Origin: Variovorax paradoxus
Lineage (GTDB): Bacteria > Pseudomonadota > Gammaproteobacteria > Burkholderiales > Burkholderiaceae_C
Length of the DNA: 64,000 bases
Direction of reading: 5' to 3'
NCBI RefSeq assembly: GCF_029919115.1
Contig: NZ_CP123990.1
Coordinates: forward strand, 186,001-250,000
The notes under the pieces are model-generated. The model did not search any database. It worked only from the letters and a program-made list of their open reading frames with translations, and was not told where the DNA came from. Positions 8,067 to 16,062 of this stretch are shown here, one piece after another (positions within the stretch are counted from its first letter, which is position 1; every line of letters begins with the position of its first letter). Both the position numbers and the translations under genes were made by a program.

Positions 8067-9194
8067 TTATTTGGGCCTCGCGGGCTTCAATCCACGATCG
8101 GGCGACTGCAGCTTGCCCGTGCGCATCTCGCCGACCGCAAGCGCCACGGCGCGCGCCACGTTGCGCACCTCTTCCTGCACGTCCTCATCGGCGTCCAGCG
8201 TCTCGTGGCTGGTGGCATAGGGTTCGTAGTAGCCGATGTAGCGGTCGAGGCGCGCCTGCGGGCCGGCATCGATGAGGCCCATCCAGTCGAGCCAGTCCGA
8301 CAGGTTCCGGCGCACGCTTTCCGCGCCTGCCACGTCGCCGTGCACCACCACGCCATAGACGCGGCCATCGAGATGCTTGGGATAGCCCCAGCCCTCGAGT
8401 TCGAGCGCCTTGGCTTCTTCGGGCTTCTTGCCGTGGGTGCTGGTGGGATCGGGGTTGCCGCCGTCGGCGCACACCAGGCGGTCGATCATGAGCTTGAGCG
8501 GGCTGGCAGCCTGGTACCAATGCGTGGGCGTGAACAGGATCACGCCGTGCGCGGCCACCCAGCGTTCGTAGATCTCGTTCATCCAGTCGCCGGTCTGGCG
8601 CATCGAGTGGTTGGGGTAGCAGCTGCAGGGCCAGTGGCACAGCGGCATGGCGGTGGAAGCGCAGCCTTTGCAAGGATGGATATGGCGCCCGTATTCGGAG
8701 GTGAGCAGGCTGAGGTCGAGCACGTCGGCCTCGATGCCGCAGCCCTCGAGCACTTCGCGCGCAAGCTGCACCAGCCGCCATGTCTTCGAAATTTCACCGG
8801 GACAGGTGCCGTCGTTGCGCGGCGATCCATTCACCAGCAGCACGCGCGACCGCGTCTGCGGGCTGCGCCACGCAGCCTGGGCTGCATCGATGCGCGCCTT
8901 GGCTTCGAGCCAGTCGACGGACAGGTCGTAGTCCGGATCGGCATAGCCCGGGCCGGCTTTGCGCGTGACGGGCGCCTTGCGGCCCTCCTGGTAGGCCTCC
9001 CACGCAACAAGCTCGATGCGCTGCAATGCCTCCTTCTCGGCCTCGAAGGCTGGGTCGAGAAACGGCTGCATGAAGCGCTCATGAAACTGCTCGCGCTTCA
9101 ACGTGTCGGGAGCCTGGCCCTTGCGAACCTGGGGAGCTTTGCTGGTGGTGGTCGGGGGGGCGGGGCGGGGCGTGCTGGGGGCCATGCCGGCCAA
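8067..9194 (-). CDS. Flavodoxin-fold NAD(P)H-dependent oxidoreductase with Cys-rich insert
   Basis: About 110 N-terminal residues of unknown fold are followed by an FMN-reductase-like domain starting VLLVNGSPRNDGTC (FMN phosphate loop). It continues to a Cys cluster CKGCASTAMPLCHWPCSCYP near residue 175 and FTPTHWYQAASPLKLMIDR, the isoalloxazine-contact region of this family. The enzyme probably reduces quinones or other small molecules with NAD(P)H in the cytosol. The five-Cys cluster is unusual and could be redox active or bind metal. ATG at 9194 or 9185 could be the start. It may be cotranscribed with pirin 72 bases upstream. Confidence 0.8.
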   Translation of the reverse strand: MAGMAPSTPRPAPPTTTSKAPQVRKGQAPDTLKREQFHERFMQPFLDPAFEAEKEALQRIELVAWEAYQEGRKAPVTRKAGPGYADPDYDLSVDWLEAKARIDAAQAAWRSPQTRSRVLLVNGSPRNDGTCPGEISKTWRLVQLAREVLEGCGIEADVLDLSLLTSEYGRHIHPCKGCASTAMPLCHWPCSCYPNHSMRQTGDWMNEIYERWVAAHGVILFTPTHWYQAASPLKLMIDRLVCADGGNPDPTSTHGKKPEEAKALELEGWGYPKHLDGRVYGVVVHGDVAGAESVRRNLSDWLDWMGLIDAGPQARLDRYIGYYEPYATSHETLDADEDVQEEVRNVARAVALAVGEMRTGKLQSPDRGLKPARPK

Positions 9195-9266
9195 TCTAAG
9201 CCGCGCGGCAGCGCCTGTGACCTGCGGGCAGTGCCGATTTTCGGTAGGCCTGCGACTACAGGATCA

Positions 9267-10148
9267 TCAGAACTTGCCGTTCTGGAAATCGTGCACGGCC
9301 TCTTTCACCTGCTCCTGCGTGTTCATCACGAAAGGGCCGTATTGCGCGATGGGCTCGTTCAGCGGCTTGCCGGCAATCAGCAGCACGCGCGCAGGGCTGT
9401 GGTTGGTGGCACCCGCGCGCAGCACCACGCCGTCGCTGCCGGGGTCGTTGGCAAGAATGGCCATGCGGCGCGTGGGCACCTCACTGCCCGCGATCCACAC
9501 CGACTCGCGGTACACATACACCAGCGCGTTGTGGTCGTCGGGCAGCGGCTGGGCAAACTCGGCGCCCGGCGGCACGGTGATGTCGAGGTACAGCGGCTCG
9601 GTGTGTTCGCGCCGCACCGCGCCCTGGATGCCGTGGCTTTCGCCGGCAATCACGCGCACATGAACGCCCGCAGCGGTGGTGTATTCGGGAATTTCCTCGC
9701 TCTGGATGTCGCGATACCAGGGCTCGCGCATCTTGTCCTTGGCGGGCAGGTTGAGCCAGAGCTGAAATCCCTCCATCAGGCCTTCTTCCTGCTCGGGCAG
9801 TTCGCTGTGCACCAACCCGCGCCCGGCCGTCATCCATTGCACGCCGCCGTTTTGCAGCAGCCCCTCGTGGCCCGCGCTGTCCCGGTGGCGCATGCGGCCC
9901 GCAATCATGTAGGTGACGGTTTCGAAGCCCCGATGCGGATGGCTCGGAAAGCCGCCGATGTAGTCGCCCGGGTTGTCGCTGCCGAAGGCGTCGAGCATCA
10001 GGTAGGGGTCGAGCCTTTTCTGCAGCGGCTGCTGCAGCACGCGGGTGAGTTTGACGCCGTCGCCGTCGCTGGTGGAAACACCGGCCACGATGTGGTCGAT
10101 GCCGCGCGGCGTGGCCACGGGATCGGTGGGGTGGTTTGCATTCGTCAT
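9267..10148 (-). CDS. Pirin family protein
   Basis: The 293-aa bicupin protein has the pirin core: DPYLMLDAFGSDNPGDYIGG, then FPSHPHRGFETVTYMI with the metal-binding His pair, then WMTAGRGLVHSELP with a further His, and a second cupin with PFVMNT near the C-terminus. Pirins are iron-containing proteins; some have quercetinase activity and others modulate metabolic enzymes. The His ligands are all visible. The physiological role here is unknown. It is followed by the flavodoxin-fold reductase gene in the same direction. Confidence 0.9.
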   Translation of the reverse strand: MTNANHPTDPVATPRGIDHIVAGVSTSDGDGVKLTRVLQQPLQKRLDPYLMLDAFGSDNPGDYIGGFPSHPHRGFETVTYMIAGRMRHRDSAGHEGLLQNGGVQWMTAGRGLVHSELPEQEEGLMEGFQLWLNLPAKDKMREPWYRDIQSEEIPEYTTAAGVHVRVIAGESHGIQGAVRREHTEPLYLDITVPPGAEFAQPLPDDHNALVYVYRESVWIAGSEVPTRRMAILANDPGSDGVVLRAGATNHSPARVLLIAGKPLNEPIAQYGPFVMNTQEQVKEAVHDFQNGKF

Positions 10149-10215
10149 ACGGCCATGGTGGCACTAACGAGCCGACCGCGCCACCCGTGGGGGTGACGGT
10201 TTCAGGATAGCCGGG

Positions 10216-10995
10216 CTAGCGCGGCCACTGCTGCCGCTGCCAGTAGCGGTACTGCCACCGAGTGGAAAAACCGGCGCGCCGGTAGAGCGCATGGGCCGGC
10301 ATGTTGTGCGCATCGACCTGCAGGAACACGCGCTCGAAGCCGCGTTCGAGCGCCGCCTGCGCCAGCCCGGCGAGCACACGCCCCGCCAGGCCCCGGCCGC
10401 GCTGCGACTGCTCGGTGCGCATGCCGTGCACGCTCGCCCATCCGTGGCTGAAGGCCATGGCGCCCGCCGCAACGGTGCGGCGCCCCTCACGCACGCTGGC
10501 ATAGAGCGAACCCTTGGCGCGGGAGAGCGCCCGCACGCGGTGCACACCGTCGACCGGATCGAAGCCTTCGCCGAGGAACAGCGTGGCCCAGGCCTCGTCG
10601 GGTGCGGCGTCGACGTCGGCCAGCGCCGCGCCCGCCGCAGCCACCTGCTGCATGCGCCTTGCCGAGCCGATCTGCACGCAGGTGGGCGAATCGCCCATGT
10701 AGTGCCGCTGCTCGAGTTCGGCCCGCAGGGCGTCGAAGCAGGCGGTGTCGGCCACCCGAAACGCGGGCACGAACTGGCGGCTGTCGTAGCGGGCCTCGAT
10801 GCGGTCGAGCGTGCTGTCGCTGACTGCCCCGCGGTGCAGCGGAACGGCCGACCTCGCGCGCTTCACGGTGCCGTCGTCGAACGGCAACAGCCAGCCGTCG
10901 AGTTCTTCGACGGCAAGGGGCGACACGGCCGCGACCGTGGCGCGCTCGATGGCCTCGATGTCGCCGATCTGCACAGCTCCGCCCGTTTCGCTCAT
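10216..10995 (-). CDS. GNAT family N-acetyltransferase
   Basis: The 259-aa protein carries a C-terminal GNAT domain. The acetyl-CoA pyrophosphate loop is visible as EQSQRGRGLAGRVL and the last part as QVDAHNMPAHALYRRAGFS. The N-terminal half, starting near residue 30 with LDGWLLPFDDGT, is a degenerate second GNAT-like domain found in many such proteins. The substrate is unknown. Its ATG overlaps the stop of the transglycosylase gene by 4 bases (ATGA, 10992-10995), so translation is coupled. It is the last gene of the exosortase operon. Confidence 0.85.
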   Translation of the reverse strand: MSETGGAVQIGDIEAIERATVAAVSPLAVEELDGWLLPFDDGTVKRARSAVPLHRGAVSDSTLDRIEARYDSRQFVPAFRVADTACFDALRAELEQRHYMGDSPTCVQIGSARRMQQVAAAGAALADVDAAPDEAWATLFLGEGFDPVDGVHRVRALSRAKGSLYASVREGRRTVAAGAMAFSHGWASVHGMRTEQSQRGRGLAGRVLAGLAQAALERGFERVFLQVDAHNMPAHALYRRAGFSTRWQYRYWQRQQWPR

Positions 10996-12260
10996 GGGGC
11001 CGCCTCGGGCGCCGCGAACTTGGCGGCCGCAACACTCTTGAGCAGCGATTCGCGCTGGTTGCGGCTGATGCCGCGCACGCCTTCGGCCACCCATTTGGTG
11101 CGGTCCGGGTCGATGCGGCCATCGTGCCGCCATTGTTCGAGCACCGCATTCGGCTTGTGCAGCATGGCCGCCAGCCACACCGCCTGCGCCGGCTCCAGGT
11201 TGCGCGCCGGCCGTTTGAAATAGCGGCGCGCGGCGGCTTCGGCACCGCACAGGTTGCCGCCCCAGGGCGCGTTGTCCAGGTAGAGCTGCAGGATGCGCGC
11301 CTTCCCGAGCGTCTGCTCCATTTCGACCGCGTAGAGCAGCTCACGCAACTTGCGCTCCGCCGTGCGGTCGCTGCCGGTGACGAGCAGCTTGGCGAGCTGC
11401 TGCGTGAGCGTGCTGCCGCCGCGCTTCGTCTGGCCGTCCTTCTGGTTGTTGTCGAGCGATGCAACGATTTCGGTGAGGTCGTAGCCGGCATGGCTGAAAA
11501 ACCGCTGGTCTTCGGCCGCGATGACGGAACGTGCCAGCCAGCTGTCGCTGGCCAGCTTGGACGGCGCGCCGCAACTGGTGCGTGCGCCGAGCATGGCTTC
11601 GGTGCCCAGCCCTTCGACGGTGAACTGGCTCACGACGGGAATGACGCCGAAGGTGCCTTCGGGCAGCGCAACCTGTCCGCGCAAGGCCAGCGTGCCGCCG
11701 ATGCGCGCGCGCTGCAGTTCGGGCAGGTTGGGCGCCAGCACCGCGTACCAGCGCGCAATGGGCGCATCCTTGATGTCGGCGCTGAGCAGCAGGTTCTTGG
11801 GCGTGAGCCGGCCTTCCCATTGGCCGTGGATGGCGGCTGCCGCATCGGCGCCGCGGGGGGTGGCCTCGAGCGTGCCGGTCAGGGTGTTGCCATCGCGCTT
11901 GACGGTGGCAACCAGGCCTTCGACCTGGATGGGCTGCGTGCCGAGCGCCGGAACCTCTACCGTGCAGGGCGCGCAGCGCAGTTCGAGCGCGCCGGCCGCG
12001 CCCTTCCACGCGAAATGCACGAGGCCGAAACGCGTGTCGAGCGAATGCCCGTCGAGCCGCGGTGCAAGCCAGGAGGAGGTGGCCAGCCGCACTGCGGTCG
12101 GCACGCCGACGTCGAAACTCAACGGCCCGGCCTTGACCGTGCTGCGCCATTCACCGGGCGCAGGCGCAAGTGCGAACTTCACTATCAGGAAGATAGCTAT
12201 CGCTGCAGTGACTACAAGGGCCAACAGCCCGTAAAGCGCAGATCTCAGGGTCTTGTTCAC
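10992..12260 (-). CDS. Peptidoglycan glycosyltransferase (GT51) with AsmA-like N-terminal region
   Basis: The 422-aa protein has one N-terminal membrane helix (ALYGLLALVVTAAIAIFLIV). A region of about 200 residues follows that resembles the beta-rich AsmA fold (VEGLVATVKRDGNTLTGTLE, IGGTLALRGQVALPEG). A GT51 domain comes last: IAAEDQRFFSHAGYD with the catalytic Glu, GGSTLTQQLAKLL, and QLYLDNAPWG. It has no transpeptidase domain, so it is monofunctional like MtgA and polymerises lipid II glycan strands. GTG at 12260 is the start: the preceding EpsI-like stop is 7 bases away. Coupling to an exosortase operon is unusual. Confidence 0.85.
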   Translation of the reverse strand: MNKTLRSALYGLLALVVTAAIAIFLIVKFALAPAPGEWRSTVKAGPLSFDVGVPTAVRLATSSWLAPRLDGHSLDTRFGLVHFAWKGAAGALELRCAPCTVEVPALGTQPIQVEGLVATVKRDGNTLTGTLEATPRGADAAAAIHGQWEGRLTPKNLLLSADIKDAPIARWYAVLAPNLPELQRARIGGTLALRGQVALPEGTFGVIPVVSQFTVEGLGTEAMLGARTSCGAPSKLASDSWLARSVIAAEDQRFFSHAGYDLTEIVASLDNNQKDGQTKRGGSTLTQQLAKLLVTGSDRTAERKLRELLYAVEMEQTLGKARILQLYLDNAPWGGNLCGAEAAARRYFKRPARNLEPAQAVWLAAMLHKPNAVLEQWRHDGRIDPDRTKWVAEGVRGISRNQRESLLKSVAAAKFAAPEAAP

Positions 12261-12267
12261 ACAACTC

Positions 12268-12837
12268 TCACAAGGGTCTCGCCACCGTGACGGCTTGCCA
12301 CGGACCGGTCGACTGCCCGCTGGCCGCCGCCCAGTACCAAGCTGAAGTGTCGGTGAAAGCAGTGCCTTCGGCATCGACGATGCGCTCGCAAACGCGGAAC
12401 TTTTGCTGTCCGTGCAATTGCGCAACAAAACAGCGCCACAAGCGCTCTTGCGCATCGCGTTCAAGGCGCGCCTGGTCGATGCGGTAGCCGAGTGCGCGGT
12501 AACAGTCGGCCGCCGGATGAAGCATGCGCGTCGGCGTGTTCACCGCACGCATGACGATCATCTGCGTGCCGTCCGTCATGCGGCCGATGGCGCCCGGGAA
12601 GCGATCGGCAAAGCGCTGCTCGACTTCGCCGAGCGCCATGGGCCGGAGCGGAACGCCGTCCCATTCGCGCGGCCACTCCTGCGATGCCATGGCCGCCACG
12701 CGCTCCTGCGGCGCGCGCACAGCGGCGGCGGTCGACCACAGCAGGCAGAGCAACATGGCGAGCGCAAACGCCGTCTTGTGGCCGATGCGGTTGATGAAGT
12801 GGTTGGCAAACATGCGCTCAAAGAACCGTGTCGACAT
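12268..12837 (-). CDS. EpsI-like exosortase-associated protein
   Basis: The 189-aa protein has one N-terminal membrane anchor (AFALAMLLCLLWSTAAAV) and a periplasmic domain. Its motif TRMLHPAADCYRALGY near residue 107 resembles the HxPxxCLxxxGW signature of EpsI-type proteins that accompany exosortases, and WRCFVAQL and TDTSAWYWAAASG are further conserved-looking Trp and Cys positions. The start overlaps the exosortase 3' end by 20 bases. EpsI-type proteins are needed for export or polymer assembly in some exosortase loci but have no agreed biochemical role. The family assignment is by motif and position. Confidence 0.7.
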   Translation of the reverse strand: MSTRFFERMFANHFINRIGHKTAFALAMLLCLLWSTAAAVRAPQERVAAMASQEWPREWDGVPLRPMALGEVEQRFADRFPGAIGRMTDGTQMIVMRAVNTPTRMLHPAADCYRALGYRIDQARLERDAQERLWRCFVAQLHGQQKFRVCERIVDAEGTAFTDTSAWYWAAASGQSTGPWQAVTVARPL

Positions 12838-13747
12838 TACGGCCTCCCTGCGTGGTGATCATTCCGGGAATGGGTTGGTCGGCCAGCCTGCCCTCCGTGC
12901 GCTCCGGCACCATCAGCCGGGCAATGCCGCCGCACACGGCAGCCAGCACCAGCAGGCCGAGCGTGTTGTGCGCCCATGGCGCGAGCGGGTGGCCCGCGCC
13001 TTCGAACGCGATCAGCACGCTGTTGCGCAGTATGTTGCCGCCCAGCACCAGCAGGCCGACCATCGGCAGCCGGCGCAGGAAGCCGCGGTCGCTCTGCCGC
13101 GCCCAAAGCGCGACGGCGCATGCCGTGAAGTAGCCGAGCCACACCATCTGCACGCCTGAACACGGGGCATCGACGATGACCAGCCGGCCATCGACCACAA
13201 GGCTGCTGCCCTCGCGCGCCACGCTGAAGCCCGGCGCCAGCAACCATCGGCTTGCTTCGGCCGTGACCACGCGCAGCGGATAGCCTGCGTAGAACTGCAG
13301 CGACGACAAGAGCGGCAAAGCCAGCACCGCCAGCCCCGCGACCGGCACCGCGGCCACCCGCCGCGGAAGAAAGGCCAGCAGCCCGCACGCCAGCGCCAGC
13401 ACGGCCATCAGCCCCACCGCAAGGGGCGGCAAGGCGGGCAGTTCGCCGATGCCGGTGCGCAACAGCGTCGCCAGCAAGGTGCCGGCGCCCGCCAGTGCCA
13501 GCCAGCCGAGCCGCGGTGCGGCACGCAGTTCGCGCCGCCGCTGCCATGCCAGAGCGGCCAATGTGGCCAATGCCAGCAAGCCCAGCGGATCGTCCGAACC
13601 GTCGCGCATGCGCCGAACCATCCAGGCCCAAGTCGGCGCGAGCGCCGCGAATTGCAGCGCAAGCCAGAAGGCGGCCGGCGCGCGGTCGATATGAATGCCC
13701 CAATCCACGACACGCGGGTGGCGGTGGGCAAGTGCGGCCAATGACAT
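12818..13747 (-). CDS. Exosortase (possibly XrtQ-type)
   Basis: The 309-aa polytopic membrane protein has the exosortase catalytic triad: Cys196 in VDAPCSGVQM, Arg241 in GGNILRNSVL and His260 in PWAHNTLGL. Exosortases cut PEP-CTERM-like C-terminal anchors in the inner membrane. The reading from 13903 is rejected because it overlaps the VIT/vWA gene; ATG 13747 follows AAGGAAGG on the minus strand. The gene is 25 bases after its presumed target. I think of the XrtQ subgroup because of the neighbours, but cannot confirm the subtype without profile searches. Confidence 0.88.
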   Translation of the reverse strand: MSLAALAHRHPRVVDWGIHIDRAPAAFWLALQFAALAPTWAWMVRRMRDGSDDPLGLLALATLAALAWQRRRELRAAPRLGWLALAGAGTLLATLLRTGIGELPALPPLAVGLMAVLALACGLLAFLPRRVAAVPVAGLAVLALPLLSSLQFYAGYPLRVVTAEASRWLLAPGFSVAREGSSLVVDGRLVIVDAPCSGVQMVWLGYFTACAVALWARQSDRGFLRRLPMVGLLVLGGNILRNSVLIAFEGAGHPLAPWAHNTLGLLVLAAVCGGIARLMVPERTEGRLADQPIPGMITTQGGRNVDTVL

Positions 13748-13772
13748 TTCTTTTTCCTTCCTTCTGCCGCAC

Positions 13773-15854
13773 TCAGGCCGTGAAACGGCGCGGATCGTTG
13801 CGGCGCGCACGGCGGCGCAGCATGGCGAGCATCGACAGCACCACGGCAATGGCGCCAAGCGTTTCGGGTTCGGGCGTGCTCGGCACCTCGGCGCCCAGCG
13901 CAAGCTCGCTCACGCCCTGGGGCAGCGGCAGCGGCTGGTTCACGTCCACGCTGTTCTGCGGTGCGAGGTTGCGCACCACCTTGTCGACCGCGATGAAGCT
14001 GGTGTACTGCGTCAGCAAGCTGTACTTCAGGCCAAGCTCGGTAATGCGTTCCTTGAATGCGGTGCCGCCCTCGAGGGTTTCCTGGTCGCTCAGGCTCTGG
14101 ATGCGGTGGCGAGCCCACAGGGTGCGCAGCGCGGCCGTGTCCTGGCGCTGCTGCGGGTCAATGCGCAGCTCCTGGCGGTACGGGCCGTTGGCGCCCTGGC
14201 CTTCGACGATCACGCGGCCGCGGGCCTTGCCTTCTGCATCGGCGCGCCACTTGCCGAACACGATCACCGGGCGTTCGCCCAGTACGTCGGGCAGCGCTTG
14301 CGGCTCCACGTCGTACACGTCCAGGCCGCCGAAAGTGACCTTCACGTTGGTGAGCACCGGCGACTCCACCATGCGGCGGAAACGCGCGGCCTGCTCCGGC
14401 GCCTGGATCGGGTCGGTGATGATGAAGGGCTCGCCCATGCCGGCACGTGCAATGCCTTCCATCAGGCTGCGGTTCACCGACGAACCGATACCGAAGGCGA
14501 ACACGTTGGCCTTCGAGAGGTTCTTTCGCACCAGCTCGAAAGCCTCGCGCTCCACGGTCACGTAGCCGTCCGTCACCAGCACCACGGTGCGCGAGACGTT
14601 CTCTTCCTTCGGCTCGGCATAGACGCGCTTGAGCGCGGGTATGAGCTCGGTGCTGCCGCTGCCGCTGTAGCTCTGGATGGTCGCCAGCGCCTGCTCGATG
14701 TTGGCGCGCGTGGCGGGCACCGACTTGGGCGCAAGCATCTTGCTGCTGCCCGAGAACAGCAGCACATTGAAGGTGTCGCTCGGGCGCAGCCCGCCGATCA
14801 GGCGCTCGAGCACGGTCTTGGCGGTGTCCAGCGGAAAACCGTGCATCGAACCCGAGATGTCGACCACGAAGATGTAGTCGCGCGGCGAGATGGCGCTGGC
14901 GGCCACCGCCTTCGGAGGCTCGACCATCGCGAGGAAGAAGTTCTCGGCGCTTCCATCGGCGTTCTGCCCTTGGCCCTTGTAGAGCATCAGGCCCGATTCG
15001 ATCTTTTCGCCCGCAAGACGGTAGTCGAGCACGAAGTCGCGGTTGTCGGCGGGCCGGCCATCGGCCGCAAGTGCCACGTCGGCGTGCCGGTCTTCATCGC
15101 TCTTCTTCACCTCGATGGTGTGCGACGAGGAGCGCACCTCCTTCAGGCCCATTGGCGTGTCGATGCTGGCCTTGAGCGTGAAGCGGGTGCTGGGCGCCAC
15201 GCCCGCACGCAGCGTGGGCTGCGCCACCCATTGGGCCTGCGCGTTCTCCGACTGCGGGCTGTTGTAGCGCGGTCCCACCACGGTGGGAAACACGAAGGCA
15301 TAGTTGCCCGACTGCGGCACCAGCAGTTCGGTGTAGCGCAGTTCGACCTTCACGTCGTCGCCCGGCAGGATGTTGGCAACGTTCATCTGGAACACGTTGG
15401 GCAGGTGCTGCTCGAGCAGCGCGGCGGTCTTGCCCTCCTTCTTGGCGGTGTCGTATTCGATCTGCGCCTGCTGCTTCTCGCGGATTTGCGCGGTGATGAG
15501 CCGGTCGGCCAGGCGCACGTTGAGGCCGCTTACCGCTGCCTTGGTCGAGCCAGGAAAAACATACTTGGCTTCGATGGCGCGCTGGCCTTCGTTGCGGTAG
15601 GTCTGCGTCACGGTCACGTCGGCAATGACGCCCGAGATCTTCACCGACACCTCGGTTCCCTTCAGCGGCAGGCGATCGACGGTGGGGTCGTCGCTCTTCA
15701 CGAAGAAATACGGGCTCTCGGTCTTCAGCCGCGGGCCGGGCGCTTCTTGCGCATGCACGGGGTTGACGCTGAGCGCGACGAAGCCCGCGGCGGCCAAGCT
15801 CACGGTGGCGAGCCAGAGCCAGCGGCCGGGGCGGGTGGAGATTTGGGCGTCCAT
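13773..15854 (-). CDS. VIT and vWA domain protein with PEP-CTERM-like C-terminal anchor
   Basis: The 693-aa protein has a signal peptide (hydrophobic core ending PVHAQ near residue 36). A VIT domain follows (about 45-180, with VSGVIADVTVTQTYRNEG-like sequence and YVFPGSTKAAVSG). A vWA domain around residues 320-490 has the metal-site motif VVDISGSMHG. The last residues are TPEPETLGAIAVVLSMLAML then RRRARR: a PEP motif, membrane helix and basic tail, the classic exosortase sorting signal. The exosortase gene is next. ATG 15854 is chosen because the signal peptide starts there. It is probably a surface or periplasm-anchored adhesion or mechanosensing protein; its ligand is unknown. Confidence 0.9.
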   Translation of the reverse strand: MDAQISTRPGRWLWLATVSLAAAGFVALSVNPVHAQEAPGPRLKTESPYFFVKSDDPTVDRLPLKGTEVSVKISGVIADVTVTQTYRNEGQRAIEAKYVFPGSTKAAVSGLNVRLADRLITAQIREKQQAQIEYDTAKKEGKTAALLEQHLPNVFQMNVANILPGDDVKVELRYTELLVPQSGNYAFVFPTVVGPRYNSPQSENAQAQWVAQPTLRAGVAPSTRFTLKASIDTPMGLKEVRSSSHTIEVKKSDEDRHADVALAADGRPADNRDFVLDYRLAGEKIESGLMLYKGQGQNADGSAENFFLAMVEPPKAVAASAISPRDYIFVVDISGSMHGFPLDTAKTVLERLIGGLRPSDTFNVLLFSGSSKMLAPKSVPATRANIEQALATIQSYSGSGSTELIPALKRVYAEPKEENVSRTVVLVTDGYVTVEREAFELVRKNLSKANVFAFGIGSSVNRSLMEGIARAGMGEPFIITDPIQAPEQAARFRRMVESPVLTNVKVTFGGLDVYDVEPQALPDVLGERPVIVFGKWRADAEGKARGRVIVEGQGANGPYRQELRIDPQQRQDTAALRTLWARHRIQSLSDQETLEGGTAFKERITELGLKYSLLTQYTSFIAVDKVVRNLAPQNSVDVNQPLPLPQGVSELALGAEVPSTPEPETLGAIAVVLSMLAMLRRRARRNDPRRFTA

Positions 15855-15964
15855 GGCGGTGTGGGGTGGTGTCCGTGCGAACTTGCACAGCCGCAACTGT
15901 CGACACCGCGCGAGAAGGAAATTGGAAGGCTGCTTGAAGTCCGGCACCCTCGATGCAGCCTTGT

Positions 15965-15980
15965 GTGAAGCCTGTGTGAA
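15965..15980 (-). promoter_or_regulatory. CreB-binding site (cre/blr tag)
   Basis: On the minus strand the sequence is TTCAC-ACAGGC-TTCAC; on the plus strand it reads GTGAA-N6-GTGAA. This matches exactly the TTCAC-N6-TTCAC direct repeat bound by CreB. It lies 83 bases before creD and 111 bases before the divergent VIT/vWA start. A further TTCAC is at 15999-16003. CreB is encoded in this window at 22125-22907. Confidence 0.75.
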
Positions 15981-16062
15981 GTCTGCCGGCGCACGCGCTT
16001 CACACGGCCTTCGGATCGCGCGGCGAGCATCGCCGCTTCGTTATCGAAGAGGAGAAAAAAAC

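Noticed and set aside
8031..10196. 721-aa plus-strand ORF over the flavodoxin and pirin genes
   Set aside because: High GC leaves long open antisense frames. The minus strand has both catalytic motif sets.
13695..15968. 757-aa plus-strand ORF
   Set aside because: It is the complement of the VIT/vWA gene. Its residues are His/Arg/Gly/Leu-biased with no motif, while the minus strand shows clear VIT, vWA and sorting motifs.
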